A DNA stretch of 64,000 nt from Bacteroidales bacterium UBA4360. Lineage in GTDB: Bacteria; Bacteroidota; Bacteroidia; Bacteroidales; UBA932. Positions 7,588 through 16,390 of the stretch are shown piece after piece. The DNA lies in contig DGSO01000029.1 in NCBI GenBank assembly GCA_002393945.1, positions 5,061 to 69,060 of the forward strand, written 5' to 3'. The position numbers and the translations under genes are program-made. The notes below the pieces were generated by a model. That model worked only from the letters and a program-made list of their open reading frames with translations. It was not told the origin of the DNA and did no database searches. Each line of letters starts with the position of its first letter. The stretch's first letter is position 1.

Positions 7588-10500
7588 ATGAAACGACTTA
7601 AGTTTTTAATTGTTTCCATGTTCCTGACCCTGGCCCTGGCCATGGGCCTTCAGGCCCAGAACCAGCGCCGGGAGGTTTCCGGTACTGTAGTGGATCAGGC
7701 CGGACAGCCCATCATCGGCGCAGTGGCGATGGTGCCTGGAACCAACAATGCATCCGTGACCGGAGCTGACGGCTCGTTCTCCCTTCGTGCCGATGCATCC
7801 GAAATCACATTGGAAGTTTCCTGCCTTGGTTATGTGTCCGTAACCGTAAAAGCACAGGCGGGGACTAAGAACCTGACAATCACTCTCGAGGAAGACAACA
7901 TGATGCTGGAAGAGACAGTGGTGGTGGGCTATGGCGTTCAGAAGAAAGTCAACCTCACCGGCGCTGTGACCGCCGTGGATGTAAAGGAACTCGAGGACCG
8001 TACCACCCACAACCTGACCAACATGCTTCAGGGTGCGGTGCCCGGCCTGAATATTTCCACCTCGTCTGGTAATCCCGGTTCGGCCGGTTCCATCAACATC
8101 CGAGGCATAACCTCCATCAACGCAGCCGACCCTCTCGTCCTCATCGACGGCACGGAAGGCGACCTTTCCCGCGTTAATCCTGCCGATGTCGAGAACATCT
8201 CCGTCATCAAGGATGCTTCTGCAGCAGCTATTTACGGTGCCCGTGCAGCCTATGGTGTCATCCTGGTTACCACTAAGGCCGGTGACGACAAGGGCGGAAA
8301 AGCCAGGGTGCGCTACAGCGGCCGCTGGGGCTGGGAAGAGCCAACCGTCTCTACCGATTTCGAAACCAGAGGTTACTGGTCTGTCTATACCGTGGACAAA
8401 TTCTGGGCAACCGATGCCGGTAAGAACTACACTACATATACCGCCCACGACATGGCGGAACTCCTTGCCCGTGTAAACGATGTCACCGAGAATCCCGCCC
8501 GTCCCTGGGTCGTGGAAGAAGTGAGAAACGGCCGCAAGCAGTGGATTTACTATGCCAATACCGACTGGTACCACGAACTTTATAACGACCGCCACCCCGT
8601 ACAGCAGCACAACGTCTCCATCACCGGTGGCAACAAGGATGTGAAGTACTATCTCTCAGGTGCTTACGACAATCAGACGGGTATCATCAAGATGAACCCC
8701 GATGTGTTCAGCAAGTATAATCTCAGGGCCAAGATAGATGCCCGCATCAACAAGTATGCACGCATCTCCAACAATACCGCTTTCTATACATCGTCCTACA
8801 ACTATCCGGGCGGAAGCAGCATCCAGGATTCATTCGCCTATGCAGCCCGTCACGGTCTTGCATCGTTCCCTCTCCAGAACCCCGACGGCAGCTGGCTCTA
8901 CGCTACGCCGATGATTTCCGGTAACTACAACGTGGCAAACGGCCGCCACCTTCTCTTTGGCGGCGGAAAGGCCCGCAACCAGCAGAACCGTTCCGATTTT
9001 GCCAATACCACGGAACTCAAGATTACCCCGACGAAAGACTTTACCATTACGGCAAACTACACCTACCGGCTGTATCAGAACCGCAACCAGTACCGCAGCG
9101 TGAACTTCGAGTACCGCCAGTATCCGGATGCCGATTATGAATATTACACCACCGGCGCCGGCGAAGATGCCCTTCAGGAGACCATAACCACCAACCAGAG
9201 GCATTCCGCAAACGTCTTCGGAACCTACGACCACACATTTGCCGATGCCCATCACCTCACGGTGACCGCCGGCATGAACGCCGAGGAGTGGTCCAGCAAG
9301 GCAGTGGGAGCGGTAGGAAAGAACCTCCTGTCCGAAACCCTCAACGACCTTAACCTCGTCGGCCCCGACGCTACCGGCAATGTAATCACCGAAGTTTCCG
9401 GCGGCCAGAACGAATACGCCATCGCAGGCTTCTTCGGCCGTCTGAATTACAACTACAAGGAACGTTATCTCCTTGAACTTTCCGGCCGATATGACGGTAC
9501 TTCCCGTTTCCAGAAGGGACACCAGTGGGGTTTCTTCCCGTCTGCTTCCCTTGGTTGGAGAGTCTCTGAAGAACCTTTCTTCAAGAGCGCAAAGAGGACT
9601 ATCGACAACCTTAAGTTCCGTGTGTCCTACGGTAACCTCGGCAACCAGGTTGTGCGCACTTCCGGCGGCGCCCAGAACTACTATGCATACCTCCGCAAGA
9701 TTTCCATAAGCGACTTTGAAGGCTATTCCTTCGGCGAAGGCACCACGATGGGCAAATATGCTACCCTCGGCGCCCCGGTGGATGCAAACCTGACCTGGGA
9801 AACTGCAGAGCAGTGGAATGCCGGTGTAGACTTCGCGGCTCTCAAGAACCGCCTCACCTTCACGGGTGAAATCTACAGGAGAAACACCCTTAACATGCTC
9901 ACTGCCGGTCCTGACCTTCCTGCAATCTACGGCGCAGCGTCTCCCCAGACCAATGCCGCAGACCTGAGCACCACAGGTTACGAACTGTCCCTCAGCTGGA
10001 GAGACCAGGTGAACCTGTTCGGCAAACCTCTCGGATATGGGATCCGCGCCACCCTCAGCGACTACCGTTCCTATATCACCCGCTACAACAACCCCACCAA
10101 GTCCCTTGCCATGGCCTATTACGAAGGCATGCGCATTGGTGATATCTGGGGCTTCGAGGTGGACGGCCTGTTCGCTTCAGACGAAGAAGCCCAGCAGTAT
10201 ACCTCCCAGGTCCTCGACTGCAGCGGTTACATCAGCAGCCGTATGACCGGCGGCTTCCTGGCAGGCGACCTTCGCTTTGTAGACCTTGACAACGACGGCC
10301 ACTACCAGATAGACGCCGACGGCCACTATGTCCTTGACGAAAACGGCAACAGGATCCTCCTTCCCGAAGACCAGTGGAGAGTAAACACCCTGAGTCTCGG
10401 AAGCAACACCGTCGATGATCCCGGTGACCGCAAAATCCTTGGAAACTCCCTGCCGAGCCTCCAGTACGGCATTACCTTCAATGCCGATTACATGGGCTTT

Positions 10501-10989
10501 GACATTTCGGCCTTCTTCCAGGGAACGGGCAACCATTACTGGTATCCTGCCGGTATGAACTACATGTTCTGGGGCCCTTACAGCTATCCTTACCTTTCCT
10601 TCCTGCAGCGCGATTTCATCGACAGGGTATGGTCTGAGGAGAATCCCGACACCTACTTCCCGCGTCCCCGCGCCTATTCCTCCACCGGCGGCGAACTCTC
10701 AAAGGTCAACAGCCGCTATCTGCAGAACATCCGCTACCTTCGTTTCAAGAACCTGACCGTTGGCTACACCCTTCCGGCCAAGGCCGTGAAGAAAGTGGGT
10801 CTGGAGAAGGTCCGTGTCTATTTCTCGGGTGAAAACCTTGCCTACTGGTCACCTCTTAAGAAGTATACCAGGTATCTCGACCCTGAAAGTGCATACACCA
10901 GGGACGGATCCGGCAACTCTTCCGCACAGGACCACATGAGCTATCCATGGCAGAAGACCTTCATGTTTGGTATTGACGTAACATTCTAA
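7588..10989 (+). CDS. SusC/RagA-family TonB-dependent outer-membrane transporter
   Basis: 1133-aa beta-barrel transporter. After the signal peptide (to ...LQAQ) there is a carboxypeptidase-regulatory-like domain (about residues 28-105), a TonB box (ETVVVGYG, about 110-117), the plug with the SusC signature (KDASAAAIYGARA), and a long barrel ending in an aromatic C-terminal strand (...FGIDVTF). It imports oligomeric nutrients together with its SusD lid. It lies between the phosphoesterase lipoprotein and SusD with gaps of 14 and 17 bases, so one transcript is likely. No ECF sigma/anti-sigma pair, hybrid two-component regulator or SusR-like gene lies beside it, so the inducer pathway is not visible here. 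Confidence 0.96.
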   Translation: MKRLKFLIVSMFLTLALAMGLQAQNQRREVSGTVVDQAGQPIIGAVAMVPGTNNASVTGADGSFSLRADASEITLEVSCLGYVSVTVKAQAGTKNLTITLEEDNMMLEETVVVGYGVQKKVNLTGAVTAVDVKELEDRTTHNLTNMLQGAVPGLNISTSSGNPGSAGSINIRGITSINAADPLVLIDGTEGDLSRVNPADVENISVIKDASAAAIYGARAAYGVILVTTKAGDDKGGKARVRYSGRWGWEEPTVSTDFETRGYWSVYTVDKFWATDAGKNYTTYTAHDMAELLARVNDVTENPARPWVVEEVRNGRKQWIYYANTDWYHELYNDRHPVQQHNVSITGGNKDVKYYLSGAYDNQTGIIKMNPDVFSKYNLRAKIDARINKYARISNNTAFYTSSYNYPGGSSIQDSFAYAARHGLASFPLQNPDGSWLYATPMISGNYNVANGRHLLFGGGKARNQQNRSDFANTTELKITPTKDFTITANYTYRLYQNRNQYRSVNFEYRQYPDADYEYYTTGAGEDALQETITTNQRHSANVFGTYDHTFADAHHLTVTAGMNAEEWSSKAVGAVGKNLLSETLNDLNLVGPDATGNVITEVSGGQNEYAIAGFFGRLNYNYKERYLLELSGRYDGTSRFQKGHQWGFFPSASLGWRVSEEPFFKSAKRTIDNLKFRVSYGNLGNQVVRTSGGAQNYYAYLRKISISDFEGYSFGEGTTMGKYATLGAPVDANLTWETAEQWNAGVDFAALKNRLTFTGEIYRRNTLNMLTAGPDLPAIYGAASPQTNAADLSTTGYELSLSWRDQVNLFGKPLGYGIRATLSDYRSYITRYNNPTKSLAMAYYEGMRIGDIWGFEVDGLFASDEEAQQYTSQVLDCSGYISSRMTGGFLAGDLRFVDLDNDGHYQIDADGHYVLDENGNRILLPEDQWRVNTLSLGSNTVDDPGDRKILGNSLPSLQYGITFNADYMGFDISAFFQGTGNHYWYPAGMNYMFWGPYSYPYLSFLQRDFIDRVWSEENPDTYFPRPRAYSSTGGELSKVNSRYLQNIRYLRFKNLTVGYTLPAKAVKKVGLEKVRVYFSGENLAYWSPLKKYTRYLDPESAYTRDGSGNSSAQDHMSYPWQKTFMFGIDVTF

Positions 10990-11006
10990 TTATGGAGGAC
11001 AAGACA

Positions 11007-12836
11007 ATGAAAAGATATATTATACCTTTTGTAGCAATTATCGCCTGCCTTACTTCCTGCAACGGTTTCCTTGACCGCACGCCTAAGGCAACCCTTGCCG
11101 CAGAGAACTACTTCCGTGACGAGACAGACCTTCAGCTGTTCTCCAACACTTTCTATAACAACCTTATCGACAAGGAGCCGTATAATGAGCAGAGCGACCA
11201 GCTCGTCTGCCTTAACCTTTCCGCATTCATGCGCGGCGGCACATCCCGTACCGTTCCCAATTCCGGCGGCGGCTGGGGCAGCGGTGCCGGAGCATGGGGA
11301 GACCTTCGCAAGATGAATACTCTCCTCGAGTATATCGACCAGTGCGAAGACGATGCGGCCATCGTAAAATATACAGCCGTCACAAGGTTCTTCAGGGCCT
11401 ATTTCTACTTCAATATGGTGAAGCGCTTCGGCGACGTTCCGTGGATTGACGAGCAGCTGGAGTCCGACTCCGAGAACCTCTACCGTCCGCGCGACAGCCG
11501 TGAGGTCATTATGACCCACATGCTTGAAGATATCGACTACGCAATTGAGAATCTGCCTTCTGCAGTGAGCACTTACCGTGTGAACCGCTGGACGGCACTT
11601 GCCCTCAAGGCAAGGTTCTGCCTGTTTGAAGGTACTTTCAGGAAGTATCACGATCCTTCACAGCATGAATACATGTACGTTGTACCTCTTCCTGAGGACA
11701 GCCGCACGTCGGCCGACTATCTGGGCCTTGCCGCAGATGCTGCCAAGGAAATCATCGACGAAGGTCCTTACAAACTCGCAAAGGTGGATGACTACCGTAC
11801 TCTCTTTGCAAACGTGGATGCCAACAAGGATGAGTTCATCCTCGCAATAAAGAACGACCAGAGCCTGCAGATCTGCAACAATGCCACTGCCTATGCCGTG
11901 ATGCCCACACAGGGCACTCCGGGCTTCACCAGGAAGTTTGTTGCAAGCGTACTTATGGCCGACGGCACCCGCTTCACCGACAAGGAAGGCTGGGAAACCA
12001 TGGCTTTCGTGGATGAAATGAAGGACCGTGATCCCCGCCTGAGCGCAATTGCGGTTGGCCCCGGAAATGTCTGGCTCGGAGACACCGAAGTGTCCGCCCC
12101 TGACCTTGGCTGCACCGTCACCGGTTACCAGGTCATGAAGTTCGTCATGGACAAGACCCTCCCCGAGTGGGGCCGTGTTGACAAGTCCTACAACGACATG
12201 CCCGTATTCCGCTATGCAGAGGTTCTTCTGAACTATGCCGAGGCCAAGGCCGAACTTGGAACCCTTACCCAGGACGATATCGACATCACCGTCAATGCCC
12301 TTCGTGACCGCGTTGGCATGACCGGGCACCTGTCCCTTGATGATGCCAATGCAAATCCCGACTCATACCTTGGTTCATCCGAATTCGGCTACCGTAACGT
12401 TTCTGGAGCAAACAAGGGCGTTATCCTTGAAATCCGCCGTGAACGTGCCGTGGAGCTCGCCATGGAGGGCTTCCGCCTGAGCGACCTCCTCCGCTGGAGG
12501 GAAGGCAAGTGCCTTGAGCAGCCTATCTACGGAATGTACTTCAAGGGCATCGGCAAGTATGACCTTACGGGAGACGGCAAGGCCGACATCAACATCTGGA
12601 AAGACACCAACCCCAAGAGCAAGGATGTCGTGGACTATGAGCTTGGCACTGCCACCGGCATCGAGCTCACCGACGGGGCAAGCGGCTATGTTTATCATCA
12701 CAGCGGCGTAACCCGCAGCTTTGACGAGAACCGCGACTACTACTATCCCATCCCTACCAAGGAGCGTCAGCTTTACCACGAAAAGGGAGTTGACCTCAAG
12801 CAGAACCCCGGATGGGTTGACGGACTTAGCTACTAA
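11007..12836 (+). CDS. SusD/RagB-family surface nutrient-binding lipoprotein
   Basis: 609-aa lid protein of the SusC transporter. The start at 11007 is preferred to an in-frame ATG at 10992 because it gives a compact lipoprotein signal (lipobox LTSC) and has a Shine-Dalgarno GGAGG at 10994-10998 with 8-base spacing, which is rare in this phylum. The N-terminal segment FLDRTPKATL is typical of SusD. TPR-like helices occupy the first half, and the RagB/SusD C-terminal region includes the conserved ILEIRRERAVELAMEGFR segment. It binds the ligand at the cell surface and passes it to SusC. The ligand is unknown; the phosphoesterases around it point to a phosphorylated molecule. Confidence 0.96.
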   Translation: MKRYIIPFVAIIACLTSCNGFLDRTPKATLAAENYFRDETDLQLFSNTFYNNLIDKEPYNEQSDQLVCLNLSAFMRGGTSRTVPNSGGGWGSGAGAWGDLRKMNTLLEYIDQCEDDAAIVKYTAVTRFFRAYFYFNMVKRFGDVPWIDEQLESDSENLYRPRDSREVIMTHMLEDIDYAIENLPSAVSTYRVNRWTALALKARFCLFEGTFRKYHDPSQHEYMYVVPLPEDSRTSADYLGLAADAAKEIIDEGPYKLAKVDDYRTLFANVDANKDEFILAIKNDQSLQICNNATAYAVMPTQGTPGFTRKFVASVLMADGTRFTDKEGWETMAFVDEMKDRDPRLSAIAVGPGNVWLGDTEVSAPDLGCTVTGYQVMKFVMDKTLPEWGRVDKSYNDMPVFRYAEVLLNYAEAKAELGTLTQDDIDITVNALRDRVGMTGHLSLDDANANPDSYLGSSEFGYRNVSGANKGVILEIRRERAVELAMEGFRLSDLLRWREGKCLEQPIYGMYFKGIGKYDLTGDGKADINIWKDTNPKSKDVVDYELGTATGIELTDGASGYVYHHSGVTRSFDENRDYYYPIPTKERQLYHEKGVDLKQNPGWVDGLSY

Positions 12837-12854
12837 ACAAAAGGAGAGCATATT

Positions 12855-15800
12855 ATGAAATACGATAATATACTTAAAACTGTTGCGGCTTTAGCCGCCG
12901 GAATGCTTCTCTTCTCCTGTCAGCAGCAGGAAGAACCCGGAGAAGCAAGGGCTGTGGCCGCCTCTGAGACCTACCTCGCATTCGAGGCGCAGGGCGCGGC
13001 TCAGCAGACCGTGGAAATCTATGCCGACGGAAGCTGGCTTGTCGACGTTGACAGCGACTGGATCAGCGTAACTCCTTATGAAGGAACAGGCATGGGTTCC
13101 ATTACCATATCTGTTGCAGACAATGTTGCTGCAGGGGTGGAAGACCGTCCCCGTGTCGGCAAGATTACGGTACAGGGCGGAACCGCTCTCCGCAATGCCG
13201 TCATTACCGTCCACCAAGACGGCGACACCTACAAGGGTGTACAGGAGTATACCCTGACGCAGATTCAGGCCCTGGATGACGATGCCGTCGGCAAAATCCC
13301 GGAGGCCACGGTAGTGGCCGTGACCAAGGGGGGATTCGTGCTGGCCGATGAAGCGGCTTTCCTGTATGTGAAAGGCGCCCGTGAGGTAAAAGCCGGCGAC
13401 GTAGTGTCCCTGAACGGTGCCAAGACTACCCTTTACAGCACGCCTGCCTTCCTTGTGGACGAGCTGGAAGTGAAAAATAGCCAGGACATCGTATACCCTG
13501 AGGCTCCGGACATGACGGATCAGCTGGGCTCCTATAAGGGCGGCGTGGTTTATGCCAGCCTGAGGGGCTCCATGGTGAACGGCGTTCTCAAAGTGGGGAA
13601 AGCCAATGTACAGGTGCTGGAACCCATTGATGAGGTCGGCCTGGATGAAGTTGACCTTCACAAGGTCACACTCACCGGCTATGCTGTGGGCGTGAGCGGT
13701 GCCACAGGCTACTTCGTGGCCGTTTCCGTGGCCGATGAAGGGGCAGACGAAGCACTGGTCCCCTATCCGCTCCGCTGGGCCATCGGCAAGGACCTTAACT
13801 ACAGCAACGACACATTCAACAACGACAACCCTCGCATCGACCCCGTCCAGGGTATCGGCTATATTGAGTATGTGCCCTACGACCTGGAGAACACCAACGC
13901 CCAGGGCAACTACAAACTGGATGTTTCCGGCAATAACCCGCGCGTCACTGGACCGTGGGTCAACGACTACTGGCTGTTCTACGGCAATGGCGCCATCAAG
14001 GCCGGTACGGAGGTGCAGATAGCCTTCGAGATGCGTTCTTCCAAGTGGGGCCAGAAGTTCTGGTTGCTGGAGTACCTTGACGGCGACCAGTGGCTGCCGG
14101 CCGGAACGCCGCAAACCTCCACGGAACCCGGAGAGGAAGTGTTCTATACCTGTGCCACCAATATTGACGGCGCCACCAACCAGCCCGTGATGGAAACCAT
14201 CCGCTTCCGCCGGAACAATGACCACCTGCAGATCCGTCTGCGCTGCGTGGTTAACTGGAGGGGCGGCGGAGACCCCATGTCTCCCTGCCGTTCCACGGCA
14301 TCGTCCCGTCTGTCCATCACCAATGTGGACGACGATACCTACCGGCCTTCCGTCCTTATTCTGAAGGAAGGCGACGGCGTGGAGAAAGACCCCGTGTACG
14401 CCAATATAGAGGTGTCAACGGACCTTCTCACCTTCAACGGAACGCCGGACGCTCCCAAGACCATAAAGGTAAAATCGGACTACGATTTCACAATTTCCAC
14501 CTCTTACGACTGGCTCACCTTCGACGTGACTGAAGGCCCTGCAGGGGAGGAGACGGCCATAGCCGTAACCTGCGTGCCCAGCGAGCTTTCAGAGCTTCGT
14601 GAAGGCACCATCCGCATTGTCTCCGAGGATTCCGAGAAAGTGATTAACGTGGTGCAGAGCGCTGCTGGTCAGATGCTCGATCCGTTTATCAGCGTTTCTA
14701 CAGGTAACCGCTTCGACATTCCGGCAACGGCAGGGTCCAAGGTCCTTAAAATCCAGTCAAACGTGGAATTCCAGGCGGAATCCCTTGCCGATTGGATTAC
14801 CCTTACCGCCCTGTCCACAAAGGGAATGGTAGACTGGACCGACTACGAGGTGGCATATACCGCCAACGACCTTGAGACAGAGCGCACCGGCACGGTCCGT
14901 TTCTTCAATGCAGAGAAGAATCTGGAATCCGTAGTGACCTTCGTCCAGGCCGGCAAGGAACCCGAACCGCTGTACCCGGAGGGCGTCTACTTCCAGGACG
15001 ACTTCGAGTGGCTGCAGCCGTATGTGGATGCCTATCTGCAGGCCAATCCCGGTGATGCGGAAAAGATAGACCCGGTTGGAATGAACCTGGCCTCTCACGC
15101 CCAGCCCAATATCTGGAAGTTGTACGGCGACAACAATGAACTGGCTGTATCCCTGGTCAACAATCTGCAGAGCCGCGGCTACACAGACTTGAATCCGGGT
15201 GCTCAGGTGCTGTATCTCCAGAAGAATTACTTCAAGATGGGCGCGACCGATAAGCATACCGGCCTTCAGCTGCCCGCCATCAAGTTTGGCGATACTCCCG
15301 TAGACGCCGACTTCAGCTTTGACTGGTGCGCCCATATGACCGGAAAGGGTGCGATTGACAAGCTTACCATCACGGTGGCTATCGTGGAAGGTCCCGGTAC
15401 GTTTGCCGATACGGGTACACAAACCTCGGCCGAGATTGTCACCACTCAGGAGAATGGCAAGCTGGAATGGCAGCACGCTACCGTGAAACTGCAGGGCGTG
15501 ACGGATGCGACGCGTATCCAGATTTATCCTACCCACTACAAGGATGGGGCGGGTGCTTCGCAGCAGCGCTGGCATCTGGACAACATCAAGGTCGCTCAGC
15601 CGGAACAGCCCAAACCCGCGGTGAACGACGTCCTGTGGGAAGAATGGTGGCAGGGTTCGGTGGCAAACGAGACTCCCTCTGCTTACGGCGCTTCCGAGGA
15701 TAAAACGACTGTATCCTTCGGCAATGCGCCCATAACCTATACGGAGAGCGGCTCCACGGCCCTGAAGGCCGATGCCCTGGTATTCTGCGACAAGGTTGCC

Positions 15801-16157
15801 AATGCCACAGACCCGAAGATGGTCATGAATTTGCTGGTTGCCAAGAACAACGGTAACCTGACGGCGTCCGGCATCCCTTGCAAAGGTGTAAAAACAGCGA
15901 CGCTCACTTACCGGAGCAACTCCAAACTGGAAGGGAATCATCAGGTCACATCTTCCGTTGCCGGCGTTTCCATCGGCACATTGGAGGCTACCTCTGTCCC
16001 TAAACTGGACTTGGCGACAAAGAACACCTATACCATCACCTGCTCCATTTCGGTGTCCGAAGGGGTGGATGTCCTTGACCTGACTATTACGAATATCAGC
16101 ACCAGCGCCAATATCCGTGTCGACGGTCTGGAACTGGTCGTGACGGAAGTCTGGTAG
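12855..16157 (+). CDS. BACON-domain surface lipoprotein (probable surface binding protein)
   Basis: 1100-aa lipoprotein (lipobox LFSC, near residue 22). A BACON-type beta-sandwich occupies about residues 35-115, with the usual WISVTPYEGTG region, followed by an OB-like segment about 130-210. Two further BACON-like repeats run from about 515 to 700 (SYDWLTFDVTEG, then LADWITL). The C-terminal third is all-beta with a YFQDDFEW opening seen in surface carbohydrate-binding modules. There is no catalytic motif, so it is best read as a surface ligand-binding protein of the SusCD system. An AAGGAG-like ribosome site (12841-12846) precedes the ATG. The gap to susD is 18 bases and the gene ends the operon. 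Binding specificity cannot be inferred. Confidence 0.85.
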   Translation: MKYDNILKTVAALAAGMLLFSCQQQEEPGEARAVAASETYLAFEAQGAAQQTVEIYADGSWLVDVDSDWISVTPYEGTGMGSITISVADNVAAGVEDRPRVGKITVQGGTALRNAVITVHQDGDTYKGVQEYTLTQIQALDDDAVGKIPEATVVAVTKGGFVLADEAAFLYVKGAREVKAGDVVSLNGAKTTLYSTPAFLVDELEVKNSQDIVYPEAPDMTDQLGSYKGGVVYASLRGSMVNGVLKVGKANVQVLEPIDEVGLDEVDLHKVTLTGYAVGVSGATGYFVAVSVADEGADEALVPYPLRWAIGKDLNYSNDTFNNDNPRIDPVQGIGYIEYVPYDLENTNAQGNYKLDVSGNNPRVTGPWVNDYWLFYGNGAIKAGTEVQIAFEMRSSKWGQKFWLLEYLDGDQWLPAGTPQTSTEPGEEVFYTCATNIDGATNQPVMETIRFRRNNDHLQIRLRCVVNWRGGGDPMSPCRSTASSRLSITNVDDDTYRPSVLILKEGDGVEKDPVYANIEVSTDLLTFNGTPDAPKTIKVKSDYDFTISTSYDWLTFDVTEGPAGEETAIAVTCVPSELSELREGTIRIVSEDSEKVINVVQSAAGQMLDPFISVSTGNRFDIPATAGSKVLKIQSNVEFQAESLADWITLTALSTKGMVDWTDYEVAYTANDLETERTGTVRFFNAEKNLESVVTFVQAGKEPEPLYPEGVYFQDDFEWLQPYVDAYLQANPGDAEKIDPVGMNLASHAQPNIWKLYGDNNELAVSLVNNLQSRGYTDLNPGAQVLYLQKNYFKMGATDKHTGLQLPAIKFGDTPVDADFSFDWCAHMTGKGAIDKLTITVAIVEGPGTFADTGTQTSAEIVTTQENGKLEWQHATVKLQGVTDATRIQIYPTHYKDGAGASQQRWHLDNIKVAQPEQPKPAVNDVLWEEWWQGSVANETPSAYGASEDKTTVSFGNAPITYTESGSTALKADALVFCDKVANATDPKMVMNLLVAKNNGNLTASGIPCKGVKTATLTYRSNSKLEGNHQVTSSVAGVSIGTLEATSVPKLDLATKNTYTITCSISVSEGVDVLDLTITNISTSANIRVDGLELVVTEVW

Positions 16158-16184
16158 GCCGCAGGGCTTCTGTAACATGTGCAG

Positions 16185-16221
16185 TGCGCCCGATGTCCCG
16201 TTTTTGGGGACGTCGGGCGCA
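16185..16221. repeat. palindrome 1 downstream of the SusCD operon
   Basis: 37-base inverted repeat: arms begin TGCGCCCGA and end TCGGGCGCA around the loop GTTTTT, with a stem of about 15 pairs including one G-T pair. It follows the BACON gene by 27 bases and is followed by TTTTC, so it may stop transcription of the operon. It is repeated in diverged form 51 bases further on. Confidence 0.7.
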
Positions 16222-16235
16222 TTTTCAGCCTTGTT

Positions 16236-16272
16236 TGCGCCCAATGTCCCAGTTTGGGGGACGATAGGCGCA
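16236..16272. repeat. palindrome 2, diverged copy of palindrome 1
   Basis: Second 37-base unit beginning TGCGCCCAATGTCCC and ending GGCGCA. Outer arms (TGCGCC/GGCGCA) and the inner GTCCC/GGGAC pairs are kept, while middle positions differ from copy 1. Equal unit length and shared termini show that the two are copies of one element. Confidence 0.65.
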
Positions 16273-16332
16273 CTTGGCATGGCGAACGGATCCGGCGAGG
16301 GGTCGATGGTGAGGGCTCTCTTTGCGCAAGAG

Positions 16333-16363
16333 TTGCATTTTCCGCAGTTTTTTCGTATCTTTG
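16333..16363 (+). promoter_or_regulatory. gyrA promoter, full -33/-7 consensus
   Basis: TTG (16333-16335), a 20-base gap, then TATCTTTG (16356-16363). Both boxes and the spacing fit the Bacteroidota primary-sigma consensus. The gyrA ATG is 27 bases downstream of the -7 box. Confidence 0.8.
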
Positions 16364-16390
16364 TATGTTTATAAGATAAGTATTTTTACT

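Noticed and set aside
12891..14225. 444-codon frame opposite the BACON gene
   Set aside because: No family features; the plus-strand lipoprotein has signal, ribosome site and operon context.
16322..16390. N-terminal extension of gyrA from an upstream TTG
   Set aside because: The extension would run across the -33/-7 promoter and lacks similarity to gyrase; the ATG at 16391 fits better.
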